From Salipaludibacillus agaradhaerens (GTDB lineage Bacteria; Bacillota; Bacilli; Bacillales; Salisediminibacteriaceae): a stretch of DNA of 64,000 nucleotides. The notes beneath the pieces were generated by a model. That model saw only the letters and a list, made by a program, of their open reading frames with translations, did not search any database and was not told where the DNA came from. Below are positions 1 through 7,072 of this stretch, piece after piece (position 1 is the first letter of the stretch; every line of letters starts with the position of its first letter). A program made the position numbers and the translations under genes. The DNA is taken from NCBI RefSeq assembly GCF_002019735.1, contig NZ_KV917378.1, forward strand, positions 3,746,869 through 3,810,868. The letters are read 5' to 3'.

Positions 1-21
1 CGATTCCCTTCACCCGCTCCA
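1..21 (+). tRNA. tRNA-Gly 3' end (partial, cut by window edge)
   Basis: The first 21 bases read as the T-loop remainder, T-stem 3' strand (CCCTT), acceptor 3' strand (CACCCGC), discriminator T and CCA of a tRNA. A CACCCGC acceptor with discriminator T matches, from memory, the Bacillus tRNA-Gly(TCC), whose acceptor 5' strand is GCGGGTG. The anticodon lies outside the window, so the isotype is inferred. Confidence 0.7.
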
Positions 22-37
22 CTTTATTTTTCTTTGT

Positions 38-114
<77 letters not shown>

Positions 115-117
115 TAT

Positions 118-192
118 TCCACAGTAGCTCAGTGGTAGAGCAATCGGCTGTTAACCGATCGGTCGTAGGTTCGAATCCTACCTGTGGAGCCA
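118..192 (+). tRNA. tRNA-Asn (GTT)
   Basis: The cloverleaf is complete, with acceptor TCCACAG paired to CTGTGGA, anticodon GTT in CTGTTAA, T-loop TTCGAAT and encoded CCA. It is followed after four bases by tRNA-Ser. Confidence 0.97.
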
Positions 193-196
193 TTAA

Positions 197-287
197 GGAG
201 AAGTACCCAAGTGGCTGAAGGGGCGCCCCTGCTAAGGGTGTAGGTCGTGTAAACGGCGCGAGGGTTCAAATCCCTCCTTCTCCGCCA
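197..287 (+). tRNA. tRNA-Ser (GCT)
   Basis: This is a class II tRNA of 91 nt with a long variable arm. Acceptor GGAGAAG pairs with CTTCTCC, the anticodon is GCT within CTGCTAA, and CCA is encoded. It reads serine AGC/AGU codons. Confidence 0.97.
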
Positions 288-298
288 CTTTTTTGTTT

Positions 299-373
299 GG
301 CCCGTTGGTCAAGTGGTTAAGACACCGCCCTTTCACGGCGGTAACACGGGTTCGAATCCCGTACGGGTCACCA
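299..373 (+). tRNA. tRNA-Glu (TTC)
   Basis: Acceptor GGCCCGT pairs with ACGGGTC (one G-T pair), the anticodon is TTC in CTTTCAC, the T-loop is TTCGAAT, and CCA is encoded. Its 3' half, from the anticodon loop through CCA plus some trailing sequence, is duplicated in decayed form at 2641-2685. This suggests the gene served as the attachment site of an integrated element that now separates it from tRNA-Lys. Confidence 0.97.
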
Positions 374-415
374 TTATTTATCTATTTCTAATACACAATA
401 CCTTTAGTTAAATAA

Positions 416-438
416 ACACTAAGTTATTAACTTAGTGT
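416..438. repeat. Perfect palindrome, 11-bp arms
   Basis: Arms ACACTAAGTTA and TAACTTAGTGT flank a single central T. The palindrome lies directly upstream of the split terminator hairpin and 43 bp after tRNA-Glu. It could be an operator, a recombination site of the former element, or part of a double hairpin. Nothing in the sequence decides between these. Confidence 0.6.
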
Positions 439-493
439 GAACCCTCGAAAAAGCTAATGAACTGACCTAGAAAAATGAGATTTAAAAAAACAC

Positions 494-1345
494 CTAGGCT
501 GCCATACTCCTGAATTCTACTGGGGTATGGCAGTTTAACTTTTTAAATGGTCGTATATAATTGTAATAATACATGTACGTTTCTACTTTTTCTAGTACAA
601 TAGAATTTGTAAGGTGCACTCGTTGCTGAGTGCTGAATTCTTCCGACTTTAGTGAGGAATGGAAGGATTCAATGACGGCATTATCAAAGCAGTTGCCTTT
701 CCGAGACATGCTTGTGGTAATGCCTTTTTCTTTTGCTTTTTCTTGAAATTTATAGGATGTATACTGAGCTCCTTGGTCACTGTGTAATAGGACGCCATAA
801 GTCTCCCTACCTCTACAAGCATCTTCTAAAGTGTTTATCACGAGCGAGAGATCTTGTTTATCACTGATTCGATAGGCAATAATTTCGTTGTTATACAAGT
901 CCATTATGGTTGATAAATATAGCATCTTTTCACCATAAGGTAAGTATGTAATGTCAGTCACCCACTTTTGATTCGAACTCTCTGCGGAGAAATGTTGTTC
1001 TAACAGGTTCCCAACCACAAGTTTACTTTCCCCAGCTATATAGGATTGTCGCTTTGGCTTTACGCGACATTGGATATTAAACTTCTGCATGATCTTCTGA
1101 ACGGTGTTTCGATTGACGTTAATATGATGTTCCTTTTTAAGAAGATCCCTCACCATTCGATGCCCGACTCTATATTTAAATTCTTTACAAATAGTTAATA
1201 CCAATTGTTCTAAAGGTTTAGGTTTCCAAGATGTCTTTCTCCAACGATAATAAGTTGACTGGGAACATTCAAACAATCACAAATCGACGTAATCGTGTAT
1301 TTAGACTTCAATATTTCAACCAATTCTACGAATGCTTCTGGCACC
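494..1345 (-). pseudogene. IS3-family transposase OrfB, frameshifted
   Basis: The long open part (494-1276) encodes an IS150-group integrase core. The first catalytic Asp is in WVTDITY, the second in LLHSDQGAQY, and the Glu in NAVIESFHSSLK, with the C-terminal YNYIRPFKKLN motif typical of IS3 transposases. The N-terminal part lies in another frame: VELVEILKSKYTITSICD is readable up to about 1280, then the reading breaks and FECSQSTYYRWR continues in a different frame behind a TGA. One missing T near 1277-1280 explains this. The 5' segment overlaps the end of orfA, as expected for programmed -1 frameshift translation of OrfAB. No functional transposase can be made without repair. Confidence 0.85.
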
Positions 1346-1655
1346 ACTTCCTTTCGATTTCCTGGTACTTTCCCAACAGTTCTTCTCTCATTTCATAATA
1401 GGACAATTTTCTTTTTAACAGGTCAATTTCGCTCATATCCTCTGATCCTTTTCCATACTTATACTGCTTTCCAGCAGGTTGAGCTAATCGTTGTTCTTCT
1501 CCTTTTCTATACCATCTCATCCAAGTCTTAATCTGTGTTTTATTTTTAATGCCAAAGCGTGCCATCAATTCTTTATTCGTATACTCTCCTGTTAACTTTA
1601 ATCGAATAACCTCTTTTTTTATTTCTTCTGGATAAACATTATTTTTTCGGCCCAT
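1326..1655 (-). CDS. IS3-family transposase OrfA (HTH protein)
   Basis: OrfA is 109 aa from an ATG (MGRKNNVYPEE) behind a GGAGGTG ribosome site; longer upstream starts lie in the terminal repeat. It has an N-terminal helix-turn-helix (KELMARFGIKNKTQIKTWMRWY) and a C-terminal leucine-rich coiled coil (EIDLLKRKLSYYEMREELL), as in IS150 OrfA. It binds the IS ends and normally supplies the N-terminus of the OrfAB fusion. It is intact here, but the partner orfB is broken, so it may act only as an inhibitor of related copies or have no role. Confidence 0.88.
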   Translation of the reverse strand: MGRKNNVYPEEIKKEVIRLKLTGEYTNKELMARFGIKNKTQIKTWMRWYRKGEEQRLAQPAGKQYKYGKGSEDMSEIDLLKRKLSYYEMREELLGKYQEIERKWCQKHS

Positions 1656-1835
1656 AAGAAAAACACCTCCAAATTTGTCGTTAAGTTTATATACGACTAT
1701 GGGGGTGTTTTTTCCTTGTCTCATTTAATTAGGTCACTCTACTAATGCTTTCGGGGGTTTTTATTTAGACTTAATTTCCTCGGATAATGTGGTATTATAG
1801 TTTGTGATGTATGATGGGGGGGGATTGAACAAAGT

Positions 1836-2123
1836 CATTTTGATGGAAAAGAAAAACATCAAGTTATAATGATGGAGAAAATTCAAAAAAGAAAACTGTT
1901 GGATATAATGCGTGACCTTTCTGTAAAACAGTGAAAAGCTATTTAAGGAAAAAGGGGGCCATGTCCAAGTGATCGTGGTGGCCATGAGATGTTCATTTAA
2001 ATCTGCTGTGGAGAAAGGAATAGGTTGTCCAGTCATTATCGCGAATCGCTTCCACTTCTGTCACTATATTATTGGGCATTAGATCGTGTACGACGACGTG
2101 TTCAAAAAGACTTTCATGAGTAG
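1836..2123 (+). pseudogene. ISL3-family transposase fragment (relic)
   Basis: Piecing frames together gives HFDGKEKHQVIMMEKIQ, KRKLLDIMRDLSVK, then GGHVQVIVVAM, SFKSAVEKGIGCPVIIANRF, and finally WALDRVRRRVQKDFHE. The RFHFCxYIYWALxxVRRRVQ stretch is characteristic of ISL3-type DDE transposases. At least three frame breaks and stops are needed to read through: near 1926, near the AMR motif, and at 2071-2073, where one T is missing. Both ends of the gene are absent. It is a dead internal fragment within the island between tRNA-Glu and tRNA-Lys. A minus-strand ORF over the same DNA is not real. Confidence 0.75.
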
Positions 2124-2177
2124 GTCCGAAATAAGTGTAGGCTATGATTGTTTTTAATAAAAGTTAAGGAGGATTAT

Positions 2178-2336
2178 ATGGGACTTATGATGCTAGTATT
2201 CTTGTTGCTTTGTGCAAGTATTGTAATAAGTGTTATTGGGCTTGTACGTAAAGATCGAAAGTTTATTTTTGGGGGATTGGTAGGTAGTGTGACGGCGATC
2301 GGTATCTTTATAATCGTTTTCGCCCTGGTAATATAG
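2178..2336 (+). CDS. Small two-helix membrane protein, 52 aa
   Basis: An AAGGAGG ribosome site lies 7 nt before the ATG at 2178, which is preferred over an upstream TTG-type start. The protein has a hydrophobic helix at residues 2-22, a short basic loop (VRKDRK) and a second helix at about 30-52, with a glycine-rich start (GGLVGS). I do not recognise a family. It sits inside the eroded island between the ISL3 relic and the tRNA-Glu remnant, so it may be surviving cargo of that element. The strong ribosome site and intact frame suggest it is expressed. Confidence 0.6.
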   Translation: MGLMMLVFLLLCASIVISVIGLVRKDRKFIFGGLVGSVTAIGIFIIVFALVI

Positions 2337-2640
2337 ACATGCCTGTTCATTCTAGACACCTTCCAATATGGAAATGAGGAGGTGTTTGTACGTTGAGAAG
2401 GAGTACTATATAATTACATTAGTATAGAAGAACGCGAAAGAGCTTATTTAACTGATTATAAACTAGAGTGTTGCTGATACTTGTTGATGTGAGTTATTTT
2501 AGATGCATAAAACTGAATGTGTTAGAGGAATTCTTGTTGACTTTTTAGCATGATTTTGGTATACTGATATAGTTGGAATTGAAGTCTCTTAGTAGTAAAG
2601 GCTTTGATGAGAAGGGAGCTATTGTCTCCATCCCTTTGAT

Positions 2641-2685
2641 CCTTTCACCGCGATAACACGAGTTCGAATCCCGTACGGGTTACCA
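2641..2685 (+). pseudogene. tRNA-Glu 3'-half remnant (putative att site)
   Basis: The 45 bases match the tRNA-Glu 3' half (329-373) at 41 positions, starting at the anticodon loop (CCTTTCAC) and running through CCA. Similarity continues into the flank, TTTATCTATTTTAATACA against TTTATCTATTTCTAATACA. The D-arm half is absent, and the four substitutions fall in stems or the acceptor. A tRNA 3' segment beginning at the anticodon loop is the usual core of integrase attachment sites, which suggests this is the displaced original 3' end of tRNA-Glu. Confidence 0.8.
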
Positions 2686-2727
2686 TTTATCTATTTTAAT
2701 ACAACAGCTTTAAACAGAGTAAACTAT

Positions 2728-2803
2728 GAGCCATTAGCTCAGTTGGTAGAGCATCTGACTTTTAATCAGAGGGTCGGAGGTTCGAATCCTCCATGGCTCA
2801 CCA
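2728..2803 (+). tRNA. tRNA-Lys (TTT)
   Basis: Acceptor GAGCCAT pairs with ATGGCTC, the anticodon is TTT in CTTTTAA, the T-loop is TTCGAAT, and CCA is encoded. It is probably the original downstream neighbour of tRNA-Glu before the 2.3-kb insertion. A terminator follows 16 nt later. Confidence 0.97.
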
Positions 2804-2818
2804 TATTTATAATTGTAT

Positions 2819-2850
2819 GCTTCCTTTATAGAAGGAAGCTTTTTATTTTT
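2819..2850 (+). terminator. Terminator after tRNA-Lys
   Basis: An 8-bp perfect stem GCTTCCTT/AAGGAAGC with loop TATAG is followed by TTTTTATTTTT. Confidence 0.93.
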
Positions 2851-3133
2851 ATTTGCAATGACAGAAGTAATTATTGGGAAAGATATGCTATGAGGCAAAA
2901 TCGAGATGTTTATTAATTCTTTTGTAGATAAAACAAACAATGTCAATAGAAATTGGAAATAATTGTTTTGTAAGAAACAATTAACGCCATCTTTTTAATT
3001 AAGGAAAGAATTATCATTAAAAAAGAAGTAGTTTATTGTTAACAACCCCTTATATTTCTAAAAAAGTTCTATATAGGTTTTAAAAGTCGTTATTTTCTGA
3101 TAATTTTAAAACATTTTGAGCAGAATGGTTGTT

Positions 3134-3147
3134 TGTAAGTGTTTTCA
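3134..3147 (+). promoter_or_regulatory. Candidate cre (CcpA) site upstream of gapN
   Basis: TGTAAGTGTTTTCA differs at one position from the consensus TGWAANCGNTNWCA and lies 67 bp before the gapN start. Carbon catabolite control of gapN is plausible, but a single degenerate match in AT-rich DNA is weak evidence. Confidence 0.35.
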
Positions 3148-3213
3148 CATGTTTTAATAAATAACAATGAAAGTAAAACCACTTTCATACTTTAAAGAAA
3201 TGGAGTGATCTTC

Positions 3214-4659
3214 GTGAGTTTACGACAAGATAAGAAAGTATATCCTTACCTTTTTAATAATGAGTGGAAAGAAAGTACAACTGGGGAGACTGTAGAAATT
3301 ATGTCTCCAGATGATGGTGCAGTAGTAGGGGCGGTCCCAGCAATGAGCCAAGATGAGGTAGATCAAGCAGTGAAAAGTGCCTCTGACGTTCAAGAGAATT
3401 GGGAAGCGACAGAAGGACACGAACGTTCTGAACTTCTCCATCGATGGGCAGAAGAGTTAGAAAAAATGACAGATGAAATTGGAGAAAAGATACATTTAGA
3501 AGTAGGTAAAACATTGTCTGCGGCTAAAAGTGAAGTTAAGCGTACAGCGCAACTCATTCGACATACAGCAGAAGAAGGCTTACGAACTCATGGTAGCTTT
3601 ATTCAAGGAGATGCTTTCCCTGGTGCTTCTAAAGCAACAAAGGCAATGGTACAAAAAGTGCCTCATGGGGTAGTGCTTGCAATTTCTCCGTTTAACTATC
3701 CTGTTAACCTTGCAGCATCTAAAATTGCACCCGCTTTAATTACAGGGAATACAGTGGTGTTTAAGCCAGCAACTCAAGGGGCAATCAGCGGTTTATTAAT
3801 GGTTGAAGCACTTGTTAAAGCAGGCTTGCCTAAAGGGGTGTTAAATGTCGTGACAGGACGAGGTTCTGTTATTGGAGATTTTGTTGTAACACATCCATCC
3901 ATCGATATGATTACTTTCACTGGAGGAACTGGAACAGGTCAACATATTGCTAAACAAGCCTCTATGATTCCAGTTGTGCTCGAATTAGGTGGTAAAGATC
4001 CAGCCATTGTTTTGGAAGATGCAGATTTAGAAAAAACTGCGAAAGAGATTGTCGGAGGAGCTTTAAGCTATTCAGGTCAGCGTTGTACGGCAATTAAACG
4101 TGTGATGGTTATGAATAGCGTTGCAGATGAACTTGTTGCTAAAATTAAAGATAAAGTTGAAACATTAAAAGTAGGTAAATCAAGTGAAAATGCAGATATT
4201 ACCCCTATGATCGATCAAAAATCAGCAGACTTTGTTGTGTCATTGATTGACGATGCAAAGGAAAAAGGTGCTACGGTTGTTACGGAAGGTATTCGTAATG
4301 AAAACCTCTTAGGTGCAACGGTATTAGATAATGTGACGGAAGATATGGAATTAGCATGGGAAGAGCAATTTGGTCCGGTTATTCCTATCATGCGTGTAGA
4401 GAATGAGTTAGAGGCTATCGATTTAGAAAAGCGCAATCAATATGGCTTACAAGCAAGTATTTTCACTAAAAACTTTGAGAATGCTTTTACAATTGCCGAT
4501 AAGTTAAATGTGGGAACAGTTCAAGTGAATGGTAAAACGTCTCGTGGTCCTGACCACTTCCCATTCCTCGGAGTTAAAAATTCAGGTCAAGGTGTTCAAG
4601 GTATTGGGCGAAGCATTGATTCCATGCTCCGTGATAAAGTATTAGTTTTAAATTTATAA
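3214..4659 (+). CDS. gapN: NADP-dependent glyceraldehyde-3-phosphate dehydrogenase, non-phosphorylating
   Basis: This 481-aa aldehyde-dehydrogenase-superfamily enzyme oxidises glyceraldehyde-3-phosphate irreversibly to 3-phosphoglycerate with NADP+. It makes NADPH and bypasses the ATP-yielding GAPDH/PGK steps. The general-base Glu is in VLELGGKDPA (about residue 257) and the nucleophilic Cys in SGQRCTAIKR (about residue 291). The coenzyme-binding segment includes GNTVVFKPATQGA and TFTGGTGTG. The C-terminal GPDHFPFLGVKNSGQG is GapN-like. The GTG start at 3214 has GGAG 8 nt upstream; the in-frame GTG at 3205 overlaps that ribosome site. It is a single-gene unit between a candidate cre site and a strong terminator. 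Another phosphorylated-aldehyde substrate cannot be fully excluded. Confidence 0.9.
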   Translation: MSLRQDKKVYPYLFNNEWKESTTGETVEIMSPDDGAVVGAVPAMSQDEVDQAVKSASDVQENWEATEGHERSELLHRWAEELEKMTDEIGEKIHLEVGKTLSAAKSEVKRTAQLIRHTAEEGLRTHGSFIQGDAFPGASKATKAMVQKVPHGVVLAISPFNYPVNLAASKIAPALITGNTVVFKPATQGAISGLLMVEALVKAGLPKGVLNVVTGRGSVIGDFVVTHPSIDMITFTGGTGTGQHIAKQASMIPVVLELGGKDPAIVLEDADLEKTAKEIVGGALSYSGQRCTAIKRVMVMNSVADELVAKIKDKVETLKVGKSSENADITPMIDQKSADFVVSLIDDAKEKGATVVTEGIRNENLLGATVLDNVTEDMELAWEEQFGPVIPIMRVENELEAIDLEKRNQYGLQASIFTKNFENAFTIADKLNVGTVQVNGKTSRGPDHFPFLGVKNSGQGVQGIGRSIDSMLRDKVLVLNL

Positions 4660-4679
4660 GGTTTATTATAAAATTGGAC

Positions 4680-4711
4680 AGCCCTGTTGCATGCTTTGCA
4701 ACAGGGCTTTT
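4680..4711. terminator. Terminator of gapN
   Basis: Stem AGCCCTGTTGC/GCAACAGGGCT with loop ATGCTTT is followed by a short T run. It lies between convergent genes and may also stop the minus-strand lipoprotein transcript. Confidence 0.9.
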
Positions 4712-4779
4712 AGCTATCTATATTGAAAATGGCGATAAGCAGGAATAATTAATAATTTCATATTTAGGGACACTGCTAA

Positions 4780-5550
4780 TTAATAGTCGATATGAGTGGC
4801 ATTTTCTTTAATCTCTTCTGGAATCTCCAACGGCTCAATGTCATTAAAATCGTTAAGAGTTATAGTGATCATTTGGCTTACTTCAATAATGTCAATCATC
4901 ATTTTCATTTCAATGTTAATATCAGTTTGATAGAACGTTTCTTTATCAAGTGTAATCGTATATGTGATGTCCTCTAAATCAGAAATACCATCCAGAGCCC
5001 CTAAATCCATATTATAAAATTCTAATTCCTCTAGGTGTTTTTTAAAATCGTCAGTATTTAATTCATCTTCTTGTAAAGAAATGATATACGACGTATCGGT
5101 CTCTTCCATTGTCAAATGAGATAATTGGTTCTCAAAGTAGTTTAAAGTCGTAGTTGTCGATCCAGTATGAAATGCTGGTGCTGTTACAAAGGATTCCACA
5201 AGGTCATCAGAAAGTTTGCCCCACTGGTCGGTCGTTGTTTCTTTAAAATAGAAGCCGTCTTCCTCTGAGAAGTTGGTAACATAGTCAACCCCATCTTCTC
5301 CACCTATCTCTGAGTGAATTTCTAATGTTAATGGGTCATTAGTTACAGAAGTCTGGGTGTGTGTTAAGGACATGTCATCTTGATCGTCCATAATGAGGCC
5401 TTTAGAAACGTCAATAGTCGTCTGAAATGACTGTAATGACTCAGTGGCTGAAATTGCTTCAGATAAGACCTCCTCCAAGGTTAATTCCTTACATGCTGTT
5501 AAAGTTGTAAGGATAATTGCAGTCAAGCTTAAAAGTGTCAGTTTTTTCAT
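4780..5550 (-). CDS. Lipoprotein, paralogue of the next upstream gene
   Basis: The 256-aa precursor has a lipoprotein signal peptide: MKK, a hydrophobic stretch, and lipobox LTAC with Cys20. It should be secreted and lipid-anchored on the outer face of the membrane. The mature part resembles the DUF6612-type lipoproteins of bacilli: an N-terminal helix of the form LEEVLSEAISATESLQSFQT, acidic beta-rich segments, a YTITLDKETFYQTDINIEM strand motif, and a terminal FNDIEPLEIPEEIKENA. A LolA/LppX-like lipid-binding fold is possible but is my inference. An AUG with GGAGG is upstream. The adjacent gene at 5762-6604 is a clear paralogue, yet a terminator separates them, so each probably has its own promoter. 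Function is unknown. Confidence 0.8.
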   Translation of the reverse strand: MKKLTLLSLTAIILTTLTACKELTLEEVLSEAISATESLQSFQTTIDVSKGLIMDDQDDMSLTHTQTSVTNDPLTLEIHSEIGGEDGVDYVTNFSEEDGFYFKETTTDQWGKLSDDLVESFVTAPAFHTGSTTTTLNYFENQLSHLTMEETDTSYIISLQEDELNTDDFKKHLEELEFYNMDLGALDGISDLEDITYTITLDKETFYQTDINIEMKMMIDIIEVSQMITITLNDFNDIEPLEIPEEIKENATHIDY

Positions 5551-5702
5551 AGTTGTTATGCCTCCAAAGTAAATGTATATTGCGTTATATAGAACACACC
5601 TTGCTAATATTAGCTACAATCTAACAAGAATCATAGTGACCGTAGACTCATTTTTACGAAAAATTCACAAAAGTAACGATGTTTGACAGAATAAAGGTCT
5701 TT

Positions 5703-5743
5703 TATTATAAAAAAGACCGATTGCATTGTCGCAATCGGTCTTT
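5703..5743 (-). terminator. Terminator of the upstream lipoprotein gene
   Basis: Perfect 13-bp stem AAAGACCGATTGC/GCAATCGGTCTTT with a 6-nt loop. On the minus strand it is followed by TTTTTTATAATA. It ends transcription of the lipoprotein gene at 5762-6604 before the second lipoprotein gene. Confidence 0.92.
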
Positions 5744-5761
5744 AAAGGGTCATGTTGTGAC

Positions 5762-6604
5762 TTAAAAGTTTAGCTCTTCTGCTTCTTCAAGAACGTCCTC
5801 AGGAATTTGAATTGGATCAATGTTATTAAAGTCACTTAACACCATGTGAATTTGCTGACTGGTGGAGATAGTTTCTCCCATCATTGTCATGTTATAAGTC
5901 ATATCAATATTGGCTTCCGTTTGATAAAACGTCTCTTTATCAACGGTAATTTTGTAAGAGATATTTTCTATATCCATGTCCATCTCATTTAATTCTTCCA
6001 TGCCAAGCCCCATGTCGTCAAATCCTAAGTCACCAATCTGATCTAAAAAGTCATTCATGTCTAAGTCGTCACCGTCTAATGAGATGATATAAGACGTGTC
6101 AGTTGTTTCAACTGACAGGTTTGTAATATTATCTTCAAAGGATTTTAATTGATCTTCAGGACTTGTTTGCATTTCTGATATTGCCATAAGATCATCTGAG
6201 AAATCGTCTCCCATTTTCACCCATCCACCTAAAGTAGGATCCTCAATATAAAAACCATCTTCTTCAGTGAAGTAAGATAAAAATTCCATATTAGTATCTT
6301 CTCCAAGACCTAGTTCACCCATATCCATACGAGTAACTATTTCCATCGTCATAGGCTCTAACGTTAACGATACATCAGAAGTGGTATCGAAACTCATTGA
6401 TTCAAGCTCGCCTTCTTCATTCTCTCCTTCTAACGTTTGGGCCATTTCCATTGATAAAGTATAAGAGTCCAATTCTTCCATTGTAGAAATTGACTTACTC
6501 AAAATCTCTTCTACACTAAGTCCATCGTCAGATGTGGTGTCACCACATGCTGCTAAGCTCAGTAAGGTAACTGCTGATAAACTAGTTAACAATGATTTTT
6601 TCAT
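5762..6604 (-). CDS. Lipoprotein, paralogue of the downstream gene
   Basis: The 280-aa precursor has signal peptide and lipobox LAAC (Cys20) and should be anchored to the outer membrane leaflet. The mature domain shares the architecture of the 4780-5550 product: VEEILSKSISTMEELDSYTL near the N-terminus, YKITVDKETFYQTEANIDM in the middle, and FNNIDPIQIPEDVLEEAEEL at the end. It is more acidic and methionine-rich, with a duplicated-looking LGFDDMGLGMEELNEMDMD segment. The ATG at 6604 follows GGAGG. The two genes look like a tandem duplication that has diverged. No enzymatic motif is visible. DUF6612-like is the closest family I can name, and function is unknown. Confidence 0.8.
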   Translation of the reverse strand: MKKSLLTSLSAVTLLSLAACGDTTSDDGLSVEEILSKSISTMEELDSYTLSMEMAQTLEGENEEGELESMSFDTTSDVSLTLEPMTMEIVTRMDMGELGLGEDTNMEFLSYFTEEDGFYIEDPTLGGWVKMGDDFSDDLMAISEMQTSPEDQLKSFEDNITNLSVETTDTSYIISLDGDDLDMNDFLDQIGDLGFDDMGLGMEELNEMDMDIENISYKITVDKETFYQTEANIDMTYNMTMMGETISTSQQIHMVLSDFNNIDPIQIPEDVLEEAEELNF

Positions 6605-6998
6605 AAAATAACCTCCAAAAGAATGTCTAATATGGTGTACGAACGAACCGATTAAAAAGTTTCATTTCCCTGAAACATTTTCTTAATTTGGTGATTCATT
6701 CATTAAAATACTCTACCTAAGTTTAACGTATAAGGGAGTGTTAGTGCGAGAAATATAAAGAAATTTTTTGAAAATAAACGTTTGGTTTATATAGACATTA
6801 AGACAGACTGTATTTAAATGTGTGGTGTGATCGTTAGAGGACATGTTTTAAAATTTATCCCACGATTAAGGGGCAGTAAAACCCCCACTGATTGAAGTTT
6901 AGCTTTATAAAACAATAATAAAAAGATGCCTTTAATGTCGGATTATAACGTTTTATCTTATGGCACAGGCATACTTAAGATCCCCCACACTGTATTAG

Positions 6999-7043
6999 TT
7001 GTCAAGAAAGGGGATTATGGTATAATGTTATCAAAAGTGATAA
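6999..7043 (+). promoter_or_regulatory. Sigma-A promoter with overlapping inverted repeat for the HTH-ABC operon
   Basis: TTGTCA (6999-7004), a 16-bp spacer and TATAAT (7021-7026) form a near-consensus promoter. Immediately downstream, TTATCA-AAAG-TGATAA (7028-7043) is a perfect inverted repeat covering the likely start site. It is well placed as an operator for the HTH protein encoded by the first gene (autoregulation, inferred). Confidence 0.75.
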
Positions 7044-7072
7044 TATTATATTTATTGATAATGGAGGGAATT

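Larger units (their letters stand above)
458..1741 (-). mobile_element. IS3-family (IS150-like) insertion sequence, inactive
   Basis: Related terminal repeats face each other at 458-494 and 1704-1741. Shared blocks, read inwards, are TGACCTA, AAATGAGA and AAAAAACACC. A 4-bp target duplication CTAA (454-457 and 1742-1745) flanks the element. It carries two minus-strand ORFs, an HTH OrfA and a DDE OrfB, as usual for IS3/IS150. The length of 1284 bp is normal. The right tip reads TA instead of TG, and orfB is frameshifted, so this copy should not be able to transpose. Confidence 0.88.
439..1765 (+). terminator. Rho-independent terminator split by an IS insertion in its loop
   Basis: If the IS at 458-1741 and one CTAA target copy are removed, bases 440-457 join 1746-1765 to form a G/C-rich stem of about 13 bp. 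The 5' arm is AACCCTCGAAAAAGC, the loop TAAT and the 3' arm GCTTTCGGGGGTT, followed by TTTATTT. Two A bases bulge in the 5' arm. This is a classical intrinsic terminator that would have ended transcription from the tRNA side. It is now separated into two arms 1.3 kb apart. Confidence 0.75.

Noticed and set aside
1295-1531. Plus-strand 78-aa ORF inside the IS
   Set aside because: It is antisense to orfA/orfB and has no ribosome site.
1761-2036. Minus-strand 91-aa ORF
   Set aside because: It is antisense to the ISL3 transposase relic and shows no coding signs.
2734-2946. Minus-strand 70-aa ORF with a C-terminus like EPWRIRTSDPLIKSQ
   Set aside because: It is antisense to tRNA-Lys; this translation is a well-known artefact of tRNA genes.
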